Part shown: piece by piece, positions 12,285 to 26,278 of the stretch
How positions within the stretch are numbered: position 1 is the first letter of the stretch
Layout of the letters: each line of letters opens with the position of its first letter
DNA from: Strongylocentrotus droebachiensis
Lineage: Eukaryota > Echinodermata > Echinoidea > Camarodonta > Strongylocentrotidae
Direction: 5' to 3'
Length of the DNA stretch: 64,000 nt
Assembly: GCA_035222895.1 (NCBI GenBank)
Contig: JAVYIG010000039.1
Coordinates: forward strand, 930,001-994,000
Notes under the pieces: model-generated
Told to the model about the DNA's origin: nothing
Seen by the model: the letters and a program-made list of their open reading frames with translations, nothing else
Databases searched by the model: none
Position numbers and translations under genes: made by a program

Positions 12285-13260
12285 AAGAAGACCCTTTTCC
12301 ACTTTATCCGTCACTTGACGACCTTGTTTGCTCACATTTTCATCCACAAGACCGATTACTTTCGCTCTTCTCCCTCACCTTCTTCCCTTCATCTCCTCCC
12401 TTCGCCGTACTTATCTCTCGATATCATAGAGTTCAGTATCATCTCCCATCTTCGTCTTTCGGATGATGAACGACTTGGTGCTCTTTCATCCGCGCGACGC
12501 AAATTTGCATCATTCTTGTCGTGCGTAATCTTGGATATCGGCCTGTCGGATACAAAATAATCTCGCCCCTCAATATGCCCATGGAGATATTATATCTCCA
12601 TGATATGCCTTAAAGTGTTGTGCATATATACATGGACATGCATTTTCTATCTTTTTTACGTTATAATGTGGTTAAAGGTTTGGTCTTTTTCCATCTTGGG
12701 TGTATTTTCGATGTCACTACTACGTCAAGGGCGCGTTCGCGTAGTTGTGCACTATATAGAGTTGATAATTTGTACATGGCTCGATGCCTGTCAGTATGAT
12801 AATAAAGGAGATAGAGGGATACGTGAAGAGAGTGAGAGAGAGAATGTGATAGAGAGAGAGAGAGAGAGAGTGAGAGAAGATAGGATGAAAGCAAGAGAGA
12901 CGGGAAGAGGAAGCTCAGAGACGAAGACTTTTCACACTAAATTAGGGCAAAACAGGAAAACCTGGGGGAAACGATTTTGCCAAACGAAAAAAGAAGTGGT
13001 ATACGTAAGTGTGATAATAAAGAAAAGGATCAAATTCGACTGGATATCGGGGTCAAATTAGGGTATACGCAAGTAAATATGCAATCGTGTGAGAGCGTGA
13101 ACTTATACGGGGATACGAAACGATAATAACCAGACATTTTGTCGGTGAGCCGATTCGAATTTCTAGAGGCGGTGATCAATCGGAGAGAACCCGAATAAAT
13201 ATAGGAAGAAGGGAAGTATTGGACGAAGGGGAGAGAGATTTACATTATAAAGCTCGACAC
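12285..13260. other. Non-coding; palindrome and (GA)n microsatellite
   Basis: A near-perfect palindrome sits at 12580-12602, arms CATGGAGATA around a 3-base centre. A (GA)n microsatellite runs about 12827-12871. The 153-codon frame 12600-13061 reads through that microsatellite and is not protein-like. Confidence 0.55.
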
Positions 13261-16200
13261 AGAGACATTGCAGTAATCAAAACATTAATGTTATGCTTGA
13301 TAATGCCCAGAGAAGGGCAAAATGAACCATCATCATCAGCGTTATCACGTGGTAAGAGTTCCGAATGACGTGGTAGCGAGAACAACGACCGTTCATCAAC
13401 TGCAGCGGAACGGTTTGCTATTTCGAGGACAAACTTGAAAGAAACTTTCCCAAAATGGATTTAAACGATTCCGGTCATTAACGTAACTGCGTATAATGAA
13501 GATCTCAGAATGCAAGTCTAAAACGGAGTGCCACTTTTGATTCTGTTCAGAACTTTTGCTACACATCGGAATATACCCCTCACTTGAAAAATCTAACCAG
13601 GCTTCGTTTGAGGGAACGGCAAGAACAAGCCTATTAGAAAGCAAATAGAGAGCAAGAAAATTTGCCAAAGATATGTGGGTGCTTTAGTTAGATTGGAAGT
13701 TCTAGATAATCACCGCAATTTTTAAACAGCCCAAAATAGACGTACATGCAGAAATAACAGCATTGTAACTTCAGGGAAATTTATGCACAATTCGACTCCT
13801 CTAATTTTCGCTTGATGCATGCTACCAGGGAGTTGATTTGACTACCTTTTAATGCACCTTGCATGCGAGGAGTGTGTCAACCGACTTGATCAAATTCCTC
13901 TTGAATAATTCGTGCAGAATTTGAACACGCCTTGCGACGTTCAACGATACTTCTCCGCGCATGCCCTCTTTTAATTCTGTCTCGCATTTCTCCTTGAGTA
14001 AGTTCTCTCCTCTCTCTGTCGCCTCTTTTTTTTTTTTATCTCCTTTTTCATTTGGATATCTTGAAGCTTGAAGACGAGAAAGACAAGAAAGTGACGTGCG
14101 GATGCGAGGAAACTAATCGTGCGTTATCTTGCAAGTTCTGCTAATCATTCGAAGGGAGAATTAAAGCAGGAAGGTCGGGAGGAGTGACGCCTGTAATCAA
14201 CGCATCGAGGTTTGGGGGCGTATGAAGCTTGGGGCATCGCAAGGTCGTTGTTTGTTATGAGGGGTGTAGGACTTGATATTTTATTGCAACTTTGCCAGGC
14301 AACTTTGTTGAAAATTCATGTCCATGTTACTAAAAGGAAAGAGGTATTTCTATATATTGTAATGAATCTCTATGTTGTAATGCGCCCACAACCAATGTGC
14401 ATACATGACTTCAGAGGAAATTCAATCAGTTCACGTAACTTTAAAACGCAGTCAAAACAATCTTGCATAAATAGAGGGGAAGCAGGCAACCCGTGCGTGG
14501 TTGTCAAACATTGAACGCTCGGATTTTCTAGTAAATCCCTGCTCAGATTTATCGAGATAGTAGAGGAACTCAGGTATATCAACAAAACAGAGTGAGAGAG
14601 AAAGAGAGAAAGGGAGATGGGCAAAAACGAAACTAAACAAAAAATTCGTACTGTAGTCTGCGCACGCACTCTGTCGCTAATAATAATCAGCCGGATGTGT
14701 GAGCGGTTTTTAAGCCGCCCGGCCCGGCTCACTCTCTTTGGTTTGACGCCCTAACACCTAAACGCTCAAAGGTAGACTCGTATCGAGTTATGAGTAGGGA
14801 GGGAGAGGTGGGCCGCAAAATTATTGGGGGGGGGGGGGGGTGTCAGAAATTGCGTGGAAATGGTTTCACAACACTTGTCGTGGATTATTTAGTCTGTCTT
14901 ACTCATTGCGTGCAGGAAAGAAAAACTCAAAATGAAGAGAAATAGCGATCAGGAGGGGAAATTATTTATTCCAATTTAAAATACGGATCGGACTATTTCA
15001 AGACCATCTTGTTGTAATTTTCAGGATGACCTTAATCCTAAGAAACCTGTGCCTGTGATTTATTTATGGGTCAAGCTTATCTATTTGTGTAAACTCTGGA
15101 CATCGATAAGCTAGAAGAGAGAAAACCTGAGGGGAGGCAAAAAGATAGACGAAATGGGATGATGTCTGCCCTTTGCGGGTCGATACAGTCAGCGTGGTTC
15201 GTCAAGGAGTAGCGCACGATGGGGGAGCGAGAGAGCGTACGTGCCCGACAGACCCCGGGGACATAATTACTAACACGCTACGCTAGGTTCCGATGCTCCA
15301 GCTTTGCTTGGACGCACGCACGGGGCTCAACCCCGCGGCAGCCCAAAGGCCCTGGCGATGTATAATCAACTGCCGTCTACCTCAGTCGTGCACGACACTC
15401 AGGGACCGTCTAAAAAGAGCCGTAACCTTTTTCACCCCCATTCTTCTTTCATATAGTAACAAAGTTTTTTGACAAAACACAAGCACTCCAAAGAGACGTT
15501 TTGTATTTCGAATGGTTTTGTTAAAACGCAAAGCTGCGGTCTGGTTACCTGAATTGTCTGCTTTCTTGATGTGCTTTCCCCAGTTTGTAAAAAAAAAAAA
15601 AAAATGCTCATAATATAGTTGTTGTAACCTCCAACAAAATCTGCACGTCCAATATTTATTTCAGTTAATGATGTAGGTTAGAAGCTGTGGTGAAGTTTCT
15701 ATAATCTTTAATCTTTGTTATTCATTAATGAATATATAAGAGTTTATAAATTTATGTAAATAAAGAAAGAGAGATGGAAAACTATTAGGTGCCGGCGAGG
15801 ATGAATATTCCACGTGCGATATGTACGCGTAATTCCAGTTGCACCCGAGGCGTCACAGTGGTGACGTAGTACTGCGTCAGTCACTGTTGCGGCCATTGAG
15901 TGTAAACTCGCACTTACGATTATTGCACAATGAACTCTGCGTTCAATAACTGACGTATGGACTCATATCCTTCTCAAACTCGATTATTAGCGCAAGTAAT
16001 AACGCAATTGAAATAAAGCTTCGTGTAATATACGAGCGGCATGAACCAACAGACGGATGTGTGTGTACACGAATAAATTTAACAAACCCGTTATTGGAAG
16101 GTGTTCTACACCTTTTGGCCCGGTTTCTTGATTTTAATATAATACATAGATTTCGTTTGAGGATAACGTACTTTTGATGTTAGTGGCCAAGTTCTATTCA

Positions 16201-17160
16201 GGATGAGCAATTCCGCTTCTTTGTTTACTTAGAACCTCGACTTTCCTGTCATGTATTTATATATTTTTTCAATACAGTAGTTCGTTTTCAAACCTCGTGC
16301 GATCGCAGTACTATACCAGATTACATATTCACTTTTACTGATCACAAATGCGTGTAGCATAGGAACTGTATGATTGTGGTCACGTTTGTGCGTCCAAGCT
16401 ATTAAAAAAAAGGGTAATGGCAATTGACGCCCTTTAAAAAAATTACTTTCGTCTTTTTTGCTTGCTAATGACGCAGAGAGCGATCATTTGTAATCCACCC
16501 TGGGTAAACAGAATTTTATCTCTTTCATTTTATTGAGACTCTACTTCTCATATGGAAGAACTCTCTCTCTCCCTGTTTAAGCAGTAAGACTACTTCTCTG
16601 CTGAAGTGGTATCATTAATAGTTTCAATAAATTGTGTTCGAAATTTGCGATAGCTTACAAACTCGTCTCCCTCACTCAAGCCACGTAGGTCGCTAAGCTC
16701 TCCGGATGAAATTACAACCCCCGCGTCGTTAATTCTGTTGGAAACGTGGATATAATATAGCTATTAATATCCTTGATACGGTAGCGTGTAATGGCAGTAT
16801 GGAAATGGTTCAGATTTTTGTTGGTGACCCGTGGCGTAATTAGAAACGTTTTCAACCGCTCGCGTAATTTCACCCCCCCCCCCTTCTGTCTCACTCAGAT
16901 ACTTTCACCCACCCTTAGTGGCCCTCCCCCTCCCAACCTCCTCGTAATAATAAGTAAAAATGGCTAGTCACGTGACCCCCTGTCTTCAGTATTTTAATTG
17001 CCAATTACTATGGTGGTATGCATTTGTCAATGAAGGGCAAAACTATGCATGATAATTATGAAGGACGAAAGGTGCGGGGGCAAAGGAATGGATGCCAGAG
17101 TATAGGCCTATGTGGGGTCAGTTGGTTTGTCGCAATCGTAAGCTTTTTAATGTGGGTCAA

Positions 17161-17192
<32 letters not shown>

Positions 17193-17384
17193 TAGGGGGG
17201 GGGGGCAGTGCGAACAAGGAAACTGCGAAGAATAATAATGTAAAATGCAATTGTGTTTTATTCTGTCTTGATGTGTAAAAGAACCGTCATAACTGCCTTC
17301 AATCATAAAACTCCCACTTTGTCATGACTTCATGCGTAAACATGAATTATATCAAAATGTGATATCGTCATAACTCTTTTGTAA
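13261..17384. other. Non-coding, no gene recognised
   Basis: G15 at 14826-14840, an A-run ending at 15604, (TG)n near 17162-17190 followed by a G-run, and a GC-richer patch at 15170-15420. No frame resembles a known protein and no tRNA-like B box was convincing. Confidence 0.5.
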
Positions 17385-17690
17385 GTTCCCTCGATATATC
17401 CTGAATATTGGAACATAACGCCCCGCTTCCCCCTTGTTGCACAGCCTCTTTATTCCATTACACCCCCTTTATTTGTACAACCCTCTCTATGCCCCTCCAT
17501 AATAAAATACAGTAACTTCCAAGTGTAAGTGTTTTGTAAGTTCCCTTGAAATATCCTGAATATTCGAACATCACGCCCCCCCCCACTCTTTCCCCATGTT
17601 ACACAGCCTCTTTCTTCCATCCATTACACCCCCTTAATTTGTACAACCCTCACTACGCCCCTCCCTATAATACACTTCCAAGTGGAATAG
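17385..17690. repeat. Tandem duplication, ~145-bp unit
   Basis: GTAAGTTCCCT at 17391 recurs at 17536. The following sequence (a TATCCTGAATATT block, CACAGCCTCTTT, TTACACCCCC, TTTGTACAACCCTC) is repeated in the same order with scattered differences and a shifted C-run. This is a diverged head-to-tail duplication. Confidence 0.85.
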
Positions 17691-20204
17691 CAGAGTATAC
17701 AGCCTACAGGATGAGAGGAAGCGAAAGATCGGAAGAGAGGGGCGTAGCTTGTCTGGTGTTTGGACCAGGCTATTTTGCTCCTTCCTTCCACTCAGTTTCA
17801 GTCATGTATACTCTCATGTTATATTCTCTTGTAATCAAATCATCCCTTTCCCTTTGGAATTTTTTTTTTCTCTCCAAGAAGGGGGGGGGGGTGTAAGAAA
17901 ACAAGGTTATGAATAGAAGAGGGGTATTTCCATCGTTTTTTGTTAACGTTTTTTTTCTTCTTTTCATTTATCTTTTTTTTACACGCTGCGTCTATTGGTT
18001 ATAAGAGAAGAATTCATTCGTTTGCGTGATTTCAATTGATCGTTATGTTTGTTATATTCTAGCCTCTCCAACTACGGACGGGGGCGTACTGCCGACAGGA
18101 TTGTGAATAGAAGAGGTTGTTCCGTTTGTTTGTTTTATTCTTTTAGGAGTACGTGTTCGTCGATTTTTTGAAAAGGGGGTGGTGGGGGGGGGGGGGTGGA
18201 GAATCTCGTGAGTTTTCATGCTTTAGAAGTCAAGTACACATAATATGACAGCAACACATCAACAATTTAATATTGGAATATAACTAGTCCGTCGACATGT
18301 TCAACCGTCACTTATAAATAAGAACTTTACACAGGACTCGACTGTAATACTCTATGAGCGTGCTAAACGTTATATCCTTCCTCGGTCAACAGAAAACTGT
18401 ACTTTCAGTTTCTGATATAATTAATATCCGCAATGATGTGACATCCATTCTCTTTTTATCTCTCCCTCTCTTTGTTTTGAATTGCTGTTCTAGGAAACAT
18501 GTAATATATCATGCTCTTCTGATAATTGCTTTAGCCCTCCCGGTCCTGATAATTGATATTAATCGTGTAAAGATACGTTATTATTTTTCAAAAAATTATC
18601 AAACTTTATAATATCAGACATGAACATGTAGGCCTATGCAAAATTGTCTTTTAAAGAAAGTTTAAATTTTCGTCGTATTTTTACTTGGTAAAAAGAAGAG
18701 TGCATAAATTGTAAAGTGAAATAAAAGTTCTTTACCAAAGTTCTTCTTCAACAGCATTTTCATTGTTGTTCGTGTGTGCATCGTGTCATTATAAGCTCGG
18801 CCCAACGTATCTTTTATTTCTTTTAGATCAGGGTTTTAAATTCCAATTTCCCGTGACAACATTTCCATGCTTACTCAGTCAGGGTTCAAACAGTTCGATG
18901 GAGTATATCAACCTTTGCTTCTAAACTACGTTCGAATTCTCTTACGATAAAAAAAAATGTGACCATAGTCCATCGCCATAGCGCCGCGATAATTTTTTTC
19001 TTTTTTGCTATCTCAAATTATGATACGTCGAAAATATTATTACGGCAGCTGAATTTGTTTATATTACAGCGGCACGAACGCTCCTCGCAGCCAATCTCCC
19101 ATTTCTTTTCTGTGGCGGCAAATTAATCGAAACCGCATTCGCGCCTGTTCTCTCTCTCTCTCTCTCTCTATCTGATTCTCTCCCTTGCTCTATTTCTATT
19201 TCTTCTCCCTTATTTTGTCATTGCTTCGTGCTCGTTAGAGGATATTCCTCGTGTTTTAAGTAAACACCGTCTTCGGCGAAGCAAGAATCTCGTGCGTTCG
19301 TAAACGACTTGAGTACATAGAGGCCTCGCTGAGTTATCTTTACTCAGCCTGAAGACAGATAGATCGTTACTTCCATCGCAGAGGGTTTGCTAGCAAGGAA
19401 GAGTATAAAATGGGGGGAAAGGCAGGAGAGCGACCGGAAAAACCATCGATCAAATAAATATATACGCGGCTTTAAAAAAGACGGGTGGGATTCGCGGTGA
19501 CGAGATTATGAGACGGTCCCTAAATTTGCGTAAATAGGTCTGGAACCCTGTTCATTCCCGTCGAGTCGTTGACACCTAATCCTGAACCAACACTTGAGCG
19601 CTTCAGTCACGTACCGGGATACTCCATTTTCATCGCAGGGGAGTCGCCCCAAACTGCGGAATCCAGTCTGCGATGTAAACATTCACTCACGCACCGCAGA
19701 TCGCTCGAGAGAATTGTGCTAGTCTCGAAGAACAGACACCAAGTCAAATTTCGAAAATGTTTCGGTTCACTCGAAATTCAATTTGGCATTCTTTCTCATT
19801 CTACCGATTTACTTGATAATTTAATCATATATCTCGAAATAACGGGAAGTCCGGCTGCCAAGGGAAAAACAACTGTCTAAGCTGTATTATTACAATTATT
19901 TATTTAGTTATTTTTTGTTTCTCGTATTATTTCAATCATTTTTGACAATGTTAATGATTCCACTTTATTGCCTAATCGAACTTCCAGAGAAATTGATTAT
20001 GTTTAATGATGTGCAATAATTAAAAAAGGATTTCAGTTAACAGATTCAAATACAAGACGAAGAAAATTGAAAGAAATGGTGATGCTGTGGAAAGAGATGG
20101 AGGAGCAGGTACTACCTGAATTTGATACACAAGAAGAAAAAATGGTACATGCCGAGAGCCCTCTGAACCAGGTCTGCGTCACCATGCTCATGACCCGATC
20201 GACC
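17691..20204. other. Non-coding, no gene recognised
   Basis: G-runs at 17880-17891 and 18187-18197, and a (TC)n tract at about 19151-19170. 18354-18611 and 19569-19880 are open frames with no recognisable domain. The rest is unique AT-rich DNA. Confidence 0.5.
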
Positions 20205-20760
20205 TCTCTTCTTCTCGTTTTCTTCTTGCAGTTGTCTATCTATCTCTCCATGTTTTTCATCATCTCTCTTTCCTTCTGTTTGTCGGCTCTCTCCCTTTTC
20301 ATTTCCTTATTTATCTATCCCTCAGCCGTGTCATCGTCTCTTTTTCTCTTCCTTTCCTTGTCCATCTATTCTTCTTTATCTTCATCGGCTCTGTTTCATT
20401 TCTTCCCTTTAGCCATTTATCTCTCCCTCGATCATTTCATCATTTCTATTCCTCCATCCTTCCCTGCCTATTTATCCCATGTTATCCCCCTTTTCATCTG
20501 CTCTTCCTTTTCCTTTCCTTATCTATATTTCTATCTATTCATCCTTTAGCCATGTCATCATTTCTTTTCCTCTCTGTTAATATTGGTCCATCTATCTTTC
20601 CCTCTACCTTTTCGCTGTCTTCTTTCCTTTTCCTGCCCTTATCTTTTTGTCTATCCCTCATTAATAAGTCATCGTCTTTTTTCCCTCTTCTCTAGACTCT
20701 GGTCCATCTATCTATCCCTCGGCATTTTCGTCTTCTCATTTTCTCCTCCTACTAACCGTT
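20205..20760. repeat. Degenerate pyrimidine minisatellite
   Basis: Irregular repeats of roughly 60-70 bases contain variants of TTCCTTATCTATCTATCCCTC and a CATGTCATCATTTC-like motif. They create a 160-codon frame rich in Ser, Leu, Phe and Ile. That frame is a by-product of C/T-rich DNA, not evidence of a membrane protein. Confidence 0.65.
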
Positions 20761-23002
20761 CCCGTTCCTTCTCTCGGTATTTTCATCGTTTCTGTTCGTC
20801 TCGCTATACCGCAAACCGTGCCGACGCCAAGGCCTGATGCAATCCGACATCAAAATCCCGCATTTTCTTGCGCCCAGAAAACTACGATGGGTCACGTTTC
20901 GAAGCTGGTCGTGATGAAATTTTTTGCCGAGTTTTCCCTCGACCGTCATTTTCCCACTTTCGCACACATTTCTCCTTTTTCTCCTCCATCTTTTCTTTCC
21001 TCCATACCCTCTAATGGGCGTTTTCCCTGCCTTCTCCAGCCTCTTTTCTCTCTTCCCGTTTAGTCGTTTCCTTGGGTCGTTAATAATTCTTACGAGCGAA
21101 AATGACGCCCATTTGAATAGTCTTACGTACAAAACGTTTTCAAACGCCCTATACGTGGCATTTTGAATTTGTTAAATGTGACCTTTTCAAACTCTGAAAT
21201 CGCTTTTAGAGCGGCAGGCAAAATCAATAGACCACAGGATCTGTCAAAGTCTTTAATTTCTAGTCACAAAACAGCCCCACACATGAATGATGCTATTACC
21301 GATAGGTCGTATTTATGATGCCTTACAAAAAGAAGATAGAGGAAGCAGGGAGATGTACACATTTTGTTCCTTGGGGACCTCGTTATTTCTCCTTTCTTTC
21401 TTCGCTATCTACCCCGCGTAAAATAGTCCCCATTTGCCTGTTATGTAGAAGAAGTATTAGTATTACCATCATTAATTGGTGTGTTATACAATAAGTGCGT
21501 TTCGTTACAAGCGCGATGCATTATTATAAAACGGCATTTAAGACTTGATTGTCGTGCCCTTTTCTCGTTCTCCCCGATTAAGGGCCTTTCATTTTCCTTA
21601 CGCCTTTATACTTTTTTTCCATCGCGTTCTCGCTTTTATATCTCTCTCTTTCTTTTCTGCGTCGACACTCCACGACGCTCGTGCGGGGTTTGAAAAGAAT
21701 GGTCCGTGCGTAATAACCTGCGGCTAGTTATATACGACCGGAAAAAATAATAGAAAGAGAAGAAAGGAGAGATTAGAGTGGCTAGAGCCAAGGGAACAGT
21801 GGGAAAGGTGCAAAATGTTTTCTGCGCAAATATTTCAAACGTCTCTCTGGCGAGTTTCCCCCACCCCCTCCCCTCCACCGATCCGCCGTCGATGCTTGGT
21901 GCTTGTTTTGTCGCCTGATTTCCTATTCAGTATTCTCGGTATAAATGGTGGCGATTTTGCCTTCCCTCTCCTTCTCTTTCTCACTATCCCTGTAATATGT
22001 ACAATCATTATGTGCCTCTGTTCTCGCAAACCGATTATTCTGTCGTAATGTTATTCTTACCCCTACCCTCCTTCTCATACATTATTCTATCGCCCCTCTC
22101 AGCATGATCTGTGCTCTCGTGGTCTGTTTTTAACGCCATATCTAATTTACCATGCGCTTTTCACCCGTTTTCGTTTAGAAGCTTCTTGTTGCCCAGCCTT
22201 TTCCATTATTTTTCTCATTTCACCAACTCCGAGTTGCGCTGTGTCGTCGGTTTGTATTCTAATGTGTATAGTTATTCTATATATAGATAATGGTCGACTA
22301 GACACATCATTGATGAACCAGTTTGAATTTTGTTCCTGTAGTTCAGTCTCGTAGTCGTAGGTCTTACTGACTAAATACAAGTTACAACCATGGACCAAAG
22401 AGATACTAGCTGGTATCTCTTTGCATGGACACGCACATTATGTTTCTTGCTGGAAGATGGACTGTTCTCATACTTTTCTTTAAAACAAAAATAATTACTG
22501 ATCCGCTGTCATATATTACCAGGGGCAGTGCAACTAGCACCTGCAAATCGACATGGTATGCGAATCTCGTAATTCCGACTTATCTTCCCTCGTACAAACT
22601 TGTTTGACAACAGAACGAAGCACGAGGTCTGAACTGAAACTATAATCAGACTATGAAATAAACCGATAACACCGGAAAATTATTACGTGTATTTATGGAC
22701 ACGCAAACGCTCCTTATCTCTGCTCCGTATCTCCATGTACCCAAACAAAGATATTTCACAACTCTAAAGGATGAATAGGTGAAGTCTACTCGTGTTTATC
22801 TGACTCAGACGAGTCCAAATATTGTATGTTTTTGAGAATCACAGCGACGTGAGAGCATCAGCCTATGATAAGGGAATGATATTAAATGAAGGCGGACTTT
22901 TAGACTCCATAAATAATAAGTAGAGCGGTGAGCATCCTGGCCACCAACAAAAATATTTGACGCGATTTCGTGCCGGGGTACAATGTCATCATCAAACGCA
23001 AT
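20761..23002. other. Non-coding, pyrimidine-rich then unique
   Basis: C/T-rich DNA continues to about 22090, giving mutually overlapping frames on both strands. 22140-23000 is unique, with no gene I recognise. Confidence 0.5.
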
Positions 23003-23153
23003 TTAAGAAGAAAGTTGAGTTCTGGTCATGCAATTGCATTGTGAAAACGGTGTGGAATCGATCAGAAAAGGTTGATCATCTAGCATATAAGTATTGGTGT
23101 GTACTGCAAGGTTCTGGAATCATCAAAATGATAAGAAATTTGGCCCAGTCTTG
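23003..23153 (-). mobile_element. MITE, TTAA family B, partial copy
   Basis: Starts TTAAGAAGAAAGTTGAGTTC at 23003 and carries the core seen in other copies (GATCAGAAAAGGTTGATCAT; then AAATTTGGCCCA). Similarity stops near 23153 and the other terminus is missing, so it is truncated. Confidence 0.75.
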
Positions 23154-23648
23154 GTACTACATATCATTATTAGTCGCACCGCCAAACCAACTGAAGTGAA
23201 AATGGGGTCCATTCGTGACTATGTCCATTTTTGTTCGGTCTTCTTTCGGTCTATGTAGGTATAATGTTTGGTGTGACTGAATATTATAGTGCCAAAGATT
23301 CCGACATCGTTTACACTTGCTCATTTGTGTCTTGGCAAAGTACAAGTCTTGACATACGGGATTTGAGGACGTGTGAACACGCCGTACCTCTCTGCCAGAA
23401 TGTCGGTTAGTTTGAGGGCAAGCATGGGTGGATTGTTGACCCAGGCATTAGGAAATGCGTTGGTTACGAGCCCGTTTATCGTCTGGCATGGACGTGATTT
23501 ATCATGCAATTATTATTTGTAAGATACCCGCCCGCGACTACAGCACCCCTTCCAAAGGAATAAGAAATACACTAGAGTTCAGTCCAGCCATAACCCCTCT
23601 CACTCTCTATCCATCTTCTCTCCCCCTCCTCCCCCGGATCCTCTTGAG
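23154..23648. other. Non-coding spacer
   Basis: Unique sequence between two family B elements. No gene recognised. Confidence 0.5.
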
Positions 23649-24030
23649 TTAAGGAAGGTTGAGTTCTGGGAAGAGGTGAAAAATTATTTGTGAGCGTTAT
23701 CATTCTAATTATGCAAGTGTGGAAGAACATCAGATAAGACATGTTCCCTGAAAAGCATGGCTCTTCAAATGCCTTCATATTCTAAATATGTCATGTAACA
23801 TCGTAAAACTCCAGGGTAGGATTTTTACGCCACGTGTTCGTGTAGTCCCATATACATCTTTCTGTGTACAGTGTTTGTAACTTTACCAAGACTTGGCCAA
23901 ATTTCTTATCATTTTACACACAAATTCTTATAATGCTAGATGAGTAGATGATCAACCTTTTCTGATCGATTCCACACCGTTTCTTTCACAATTTATAAAT
24001 CGCATGGCCAGAACTCAACTTCATCTTTAA
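23649..24030 (+). mobile_element. MITE, TTAA family B, complete copy
   Basis: 382 bp from TTAAGGAAGGTTGAGTTCTG to its imperfect complement ending CTTCATCTTTAA. It contains the shared core (CCATATACATCTTTCTGTGT; then GATCAACCTTTTCTGATCGA). TTAA at both edges suggests a 4-bp target duplication. This is the cleanest family B copy in the window. Confidence 0.85.
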
Positions 24031-26278
24031 GACCAACTGTCCAGGCGTACCCATATCAAACTATTCATTATTGGAACCATCACTTGTTCCACGTATTTTC
24101 ATGTTTCTATGTAGGCCTATACATACATCGATTGATGAAGAAGATACAGTCATTTGTCTTTTCGCGATCTATACTATACTCTTATAGTTATTTCTCAATT
24201 GTCTCTTTTTTAATTTTGTCTGCAAGAAAGACGCACCACGGCATTATCGTCATCATCGTCACCGAGGCACTGTCATTAAATGGTTGTGAAAAGTGTAAAA
24301 AAAATCCGGACCCCCCCCCCCCCCTCATCACACACGCACACACGCAAGCTTGAGATTCTGAGGAGTCAACTCAAAGCATGTGCTGTCTGATGTTCGTAAC
24401 AACAGCGCGTGCAGACGGTATTACGCAACCCAGAGATTAGTTTCTTCCTCCACCATGCAGGAATCCCATGGTAACGTCGTGGGGCTCTTACAATTCTTGA
24501 TCGCTCTGCGGTTTTTTTTTTACGACAGTGTGACAGTCGGAGTGTCTATTGACCTTCCCAGCTGCCTCGATCCTGTGCCGATTCTTTACGGTAATTAAAC
24601 CCGAAACTCGATTGGCCGTGGGTGATATCCATCACAAACCCGTCATTGCATCCTTGCTCGTCCTTGCCAAGCTAGTCTGGCCGTTCAGGAGCTTTGTGTT
24701 GTCCAGCGAGCGACGATGATGATGGTGGCGATGGCGTTTTCCTCGGCTCTGAGGATGAACGGGAAGGTAGCCCTTGACAGCTTGACTTTTGGTAACAGTT
24801 GACTGAAAGGTCCTCTGTCTTGTATAGAATGACAGACCCGTGTACATGTTCAAGTTGGGAAAGAACAACTTTGGACCGAGGAGTTCGGCTGTGATCGACA
24901 GAAGCTTTCATTTGACGGAAAGGTGATAATTATTATGTGCCAAAAACCCCAGAAAAATAGTTGATGTTCTTTCTTGGCTATAAGTATCATCACTATTTGA
25001 TGTTTCCAGGGTGGTCTGTCAAAGAAGGTCCTTGATTCGTAAAAAGCAACCACGACCAATACTTGTGATTGTGAGCCTATTTGATGACGTTTACGCCTTT
25101 TCGGTGTGTTTCTTTTGGATTTTGAAGAAACAAAACCCTTTCGCTGTCTCTCGATATTAATGCTGTCTGGAATACGAGACTACGCGTTCAATGGTCAAGC
25201 GAGCCGCGCGGATTTAGAGCGACCTTGGGAGTGTTTTCGGAAGGCGGTCAGTTAAGGTCACGGGTCATCCGGGGACACGATACCGTGGGGATGCTTTCAT
25301 TCCGTGTTGCGCACAGCCAAAGGAAAGAAACCGGGTTTCCTTACACAGAATGCCCATGGTATCGACGGCGAAAATGTCACAGACGTTCCGCGGGTATCGC
25401 TCTCAACGTCCTTTCCATTTTTAGATTCGTGGAGATGTCTATTGTAGAATGAATGAAAAAGAGGGAGAACCATCAGAGCGATTTGCGTAGTAGAATTAAC
25501 GCTTTAGAACGTGCTAATGAAGACGAGAGGCAGATGAGAGCTCAATGTTTTATAGTGAGGAAGGCAAATACTAGAAGAAAATGGGTGAAGCGGACAGAAT
25601 AAGGTTCTCACGCAATGGTTTAAACGGATTTTAGGGCACATGTTTTAGTTTTAGGAATAACATGAAACAGATAATTAATATCCAACCAAAACAGACCCAT
25701 TCTCATTAATTAGTAATACTTCCTCTCTCTCTTTCTCTCTTGTTGTTTCCGGCTCTTTCCTTTTCTTTGATACCAATTATGGATGTTATTTATTGTTTAT
25801 TATACATTTTCATCGCCTCAATCCTTGTGTGCTGTGATTTCATTCGTCTCCCTTGTGACATATCTCTCTCTCTCTCAGATTCTCTTGATTATTTCCTGTC
25901 CATCAGTTCCTCCATTCCGATTTTATTGTAATGCCCATCTTTCTCGCCCTCGCCGAATCTCTCCCTCTTTCCACGCATCTTTCTCGCTCTCACGTCATCT
26001 CTTTCTTGCCCTCTCTCTCTCTCTCTCTCTTACTTCCCCCCTCCCCCCTCCCCACACTCTCTCTCTCTCTCTCCTTTCTCTCTCGTCTCTCCCTCCATCC
26101 CTCCATCCCCATTACATTTTAATGTATTCATCTCGTCTCGCTCGTCGTTCCGCACCCGGTGCAGACGACGCCCGCCTGAGATGGGGTCATGACCTTGCAA
26201 CAAAACGTGACGTGATGACAGCCATATCTAGCGGGATTCCGTCACCGATTAGTCAAGTAGGCTCGAGTTACGGACCCG
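24031..26278. other. Non-coding; large (CT)n block
   Basis: C-run at about 24310-24324. 25720-26110 is dominated by (CT)n and produces a 175-codon Ser/Leu-rich frame that I reject as coding. Otherwise unique. Confidence 0.5.

Noticed and set aside
12600-13061. 153-codon frame with Glu/Arg repeats
   Set aside because: Reads through a (GA)n microsatellite; the first part is not protein-like.
15170-15420. GC-rich patch considered as a tRNA-derived SINE or promoter
   Set aside because: No convincing A/B box pair, no poly(A) or repeat tail and no second copy.
20067-20549. 160-codon hydrophobic frame
   Set aside because: Product of degenerate pyrimidine repeats; no real membrane-protein pattern.
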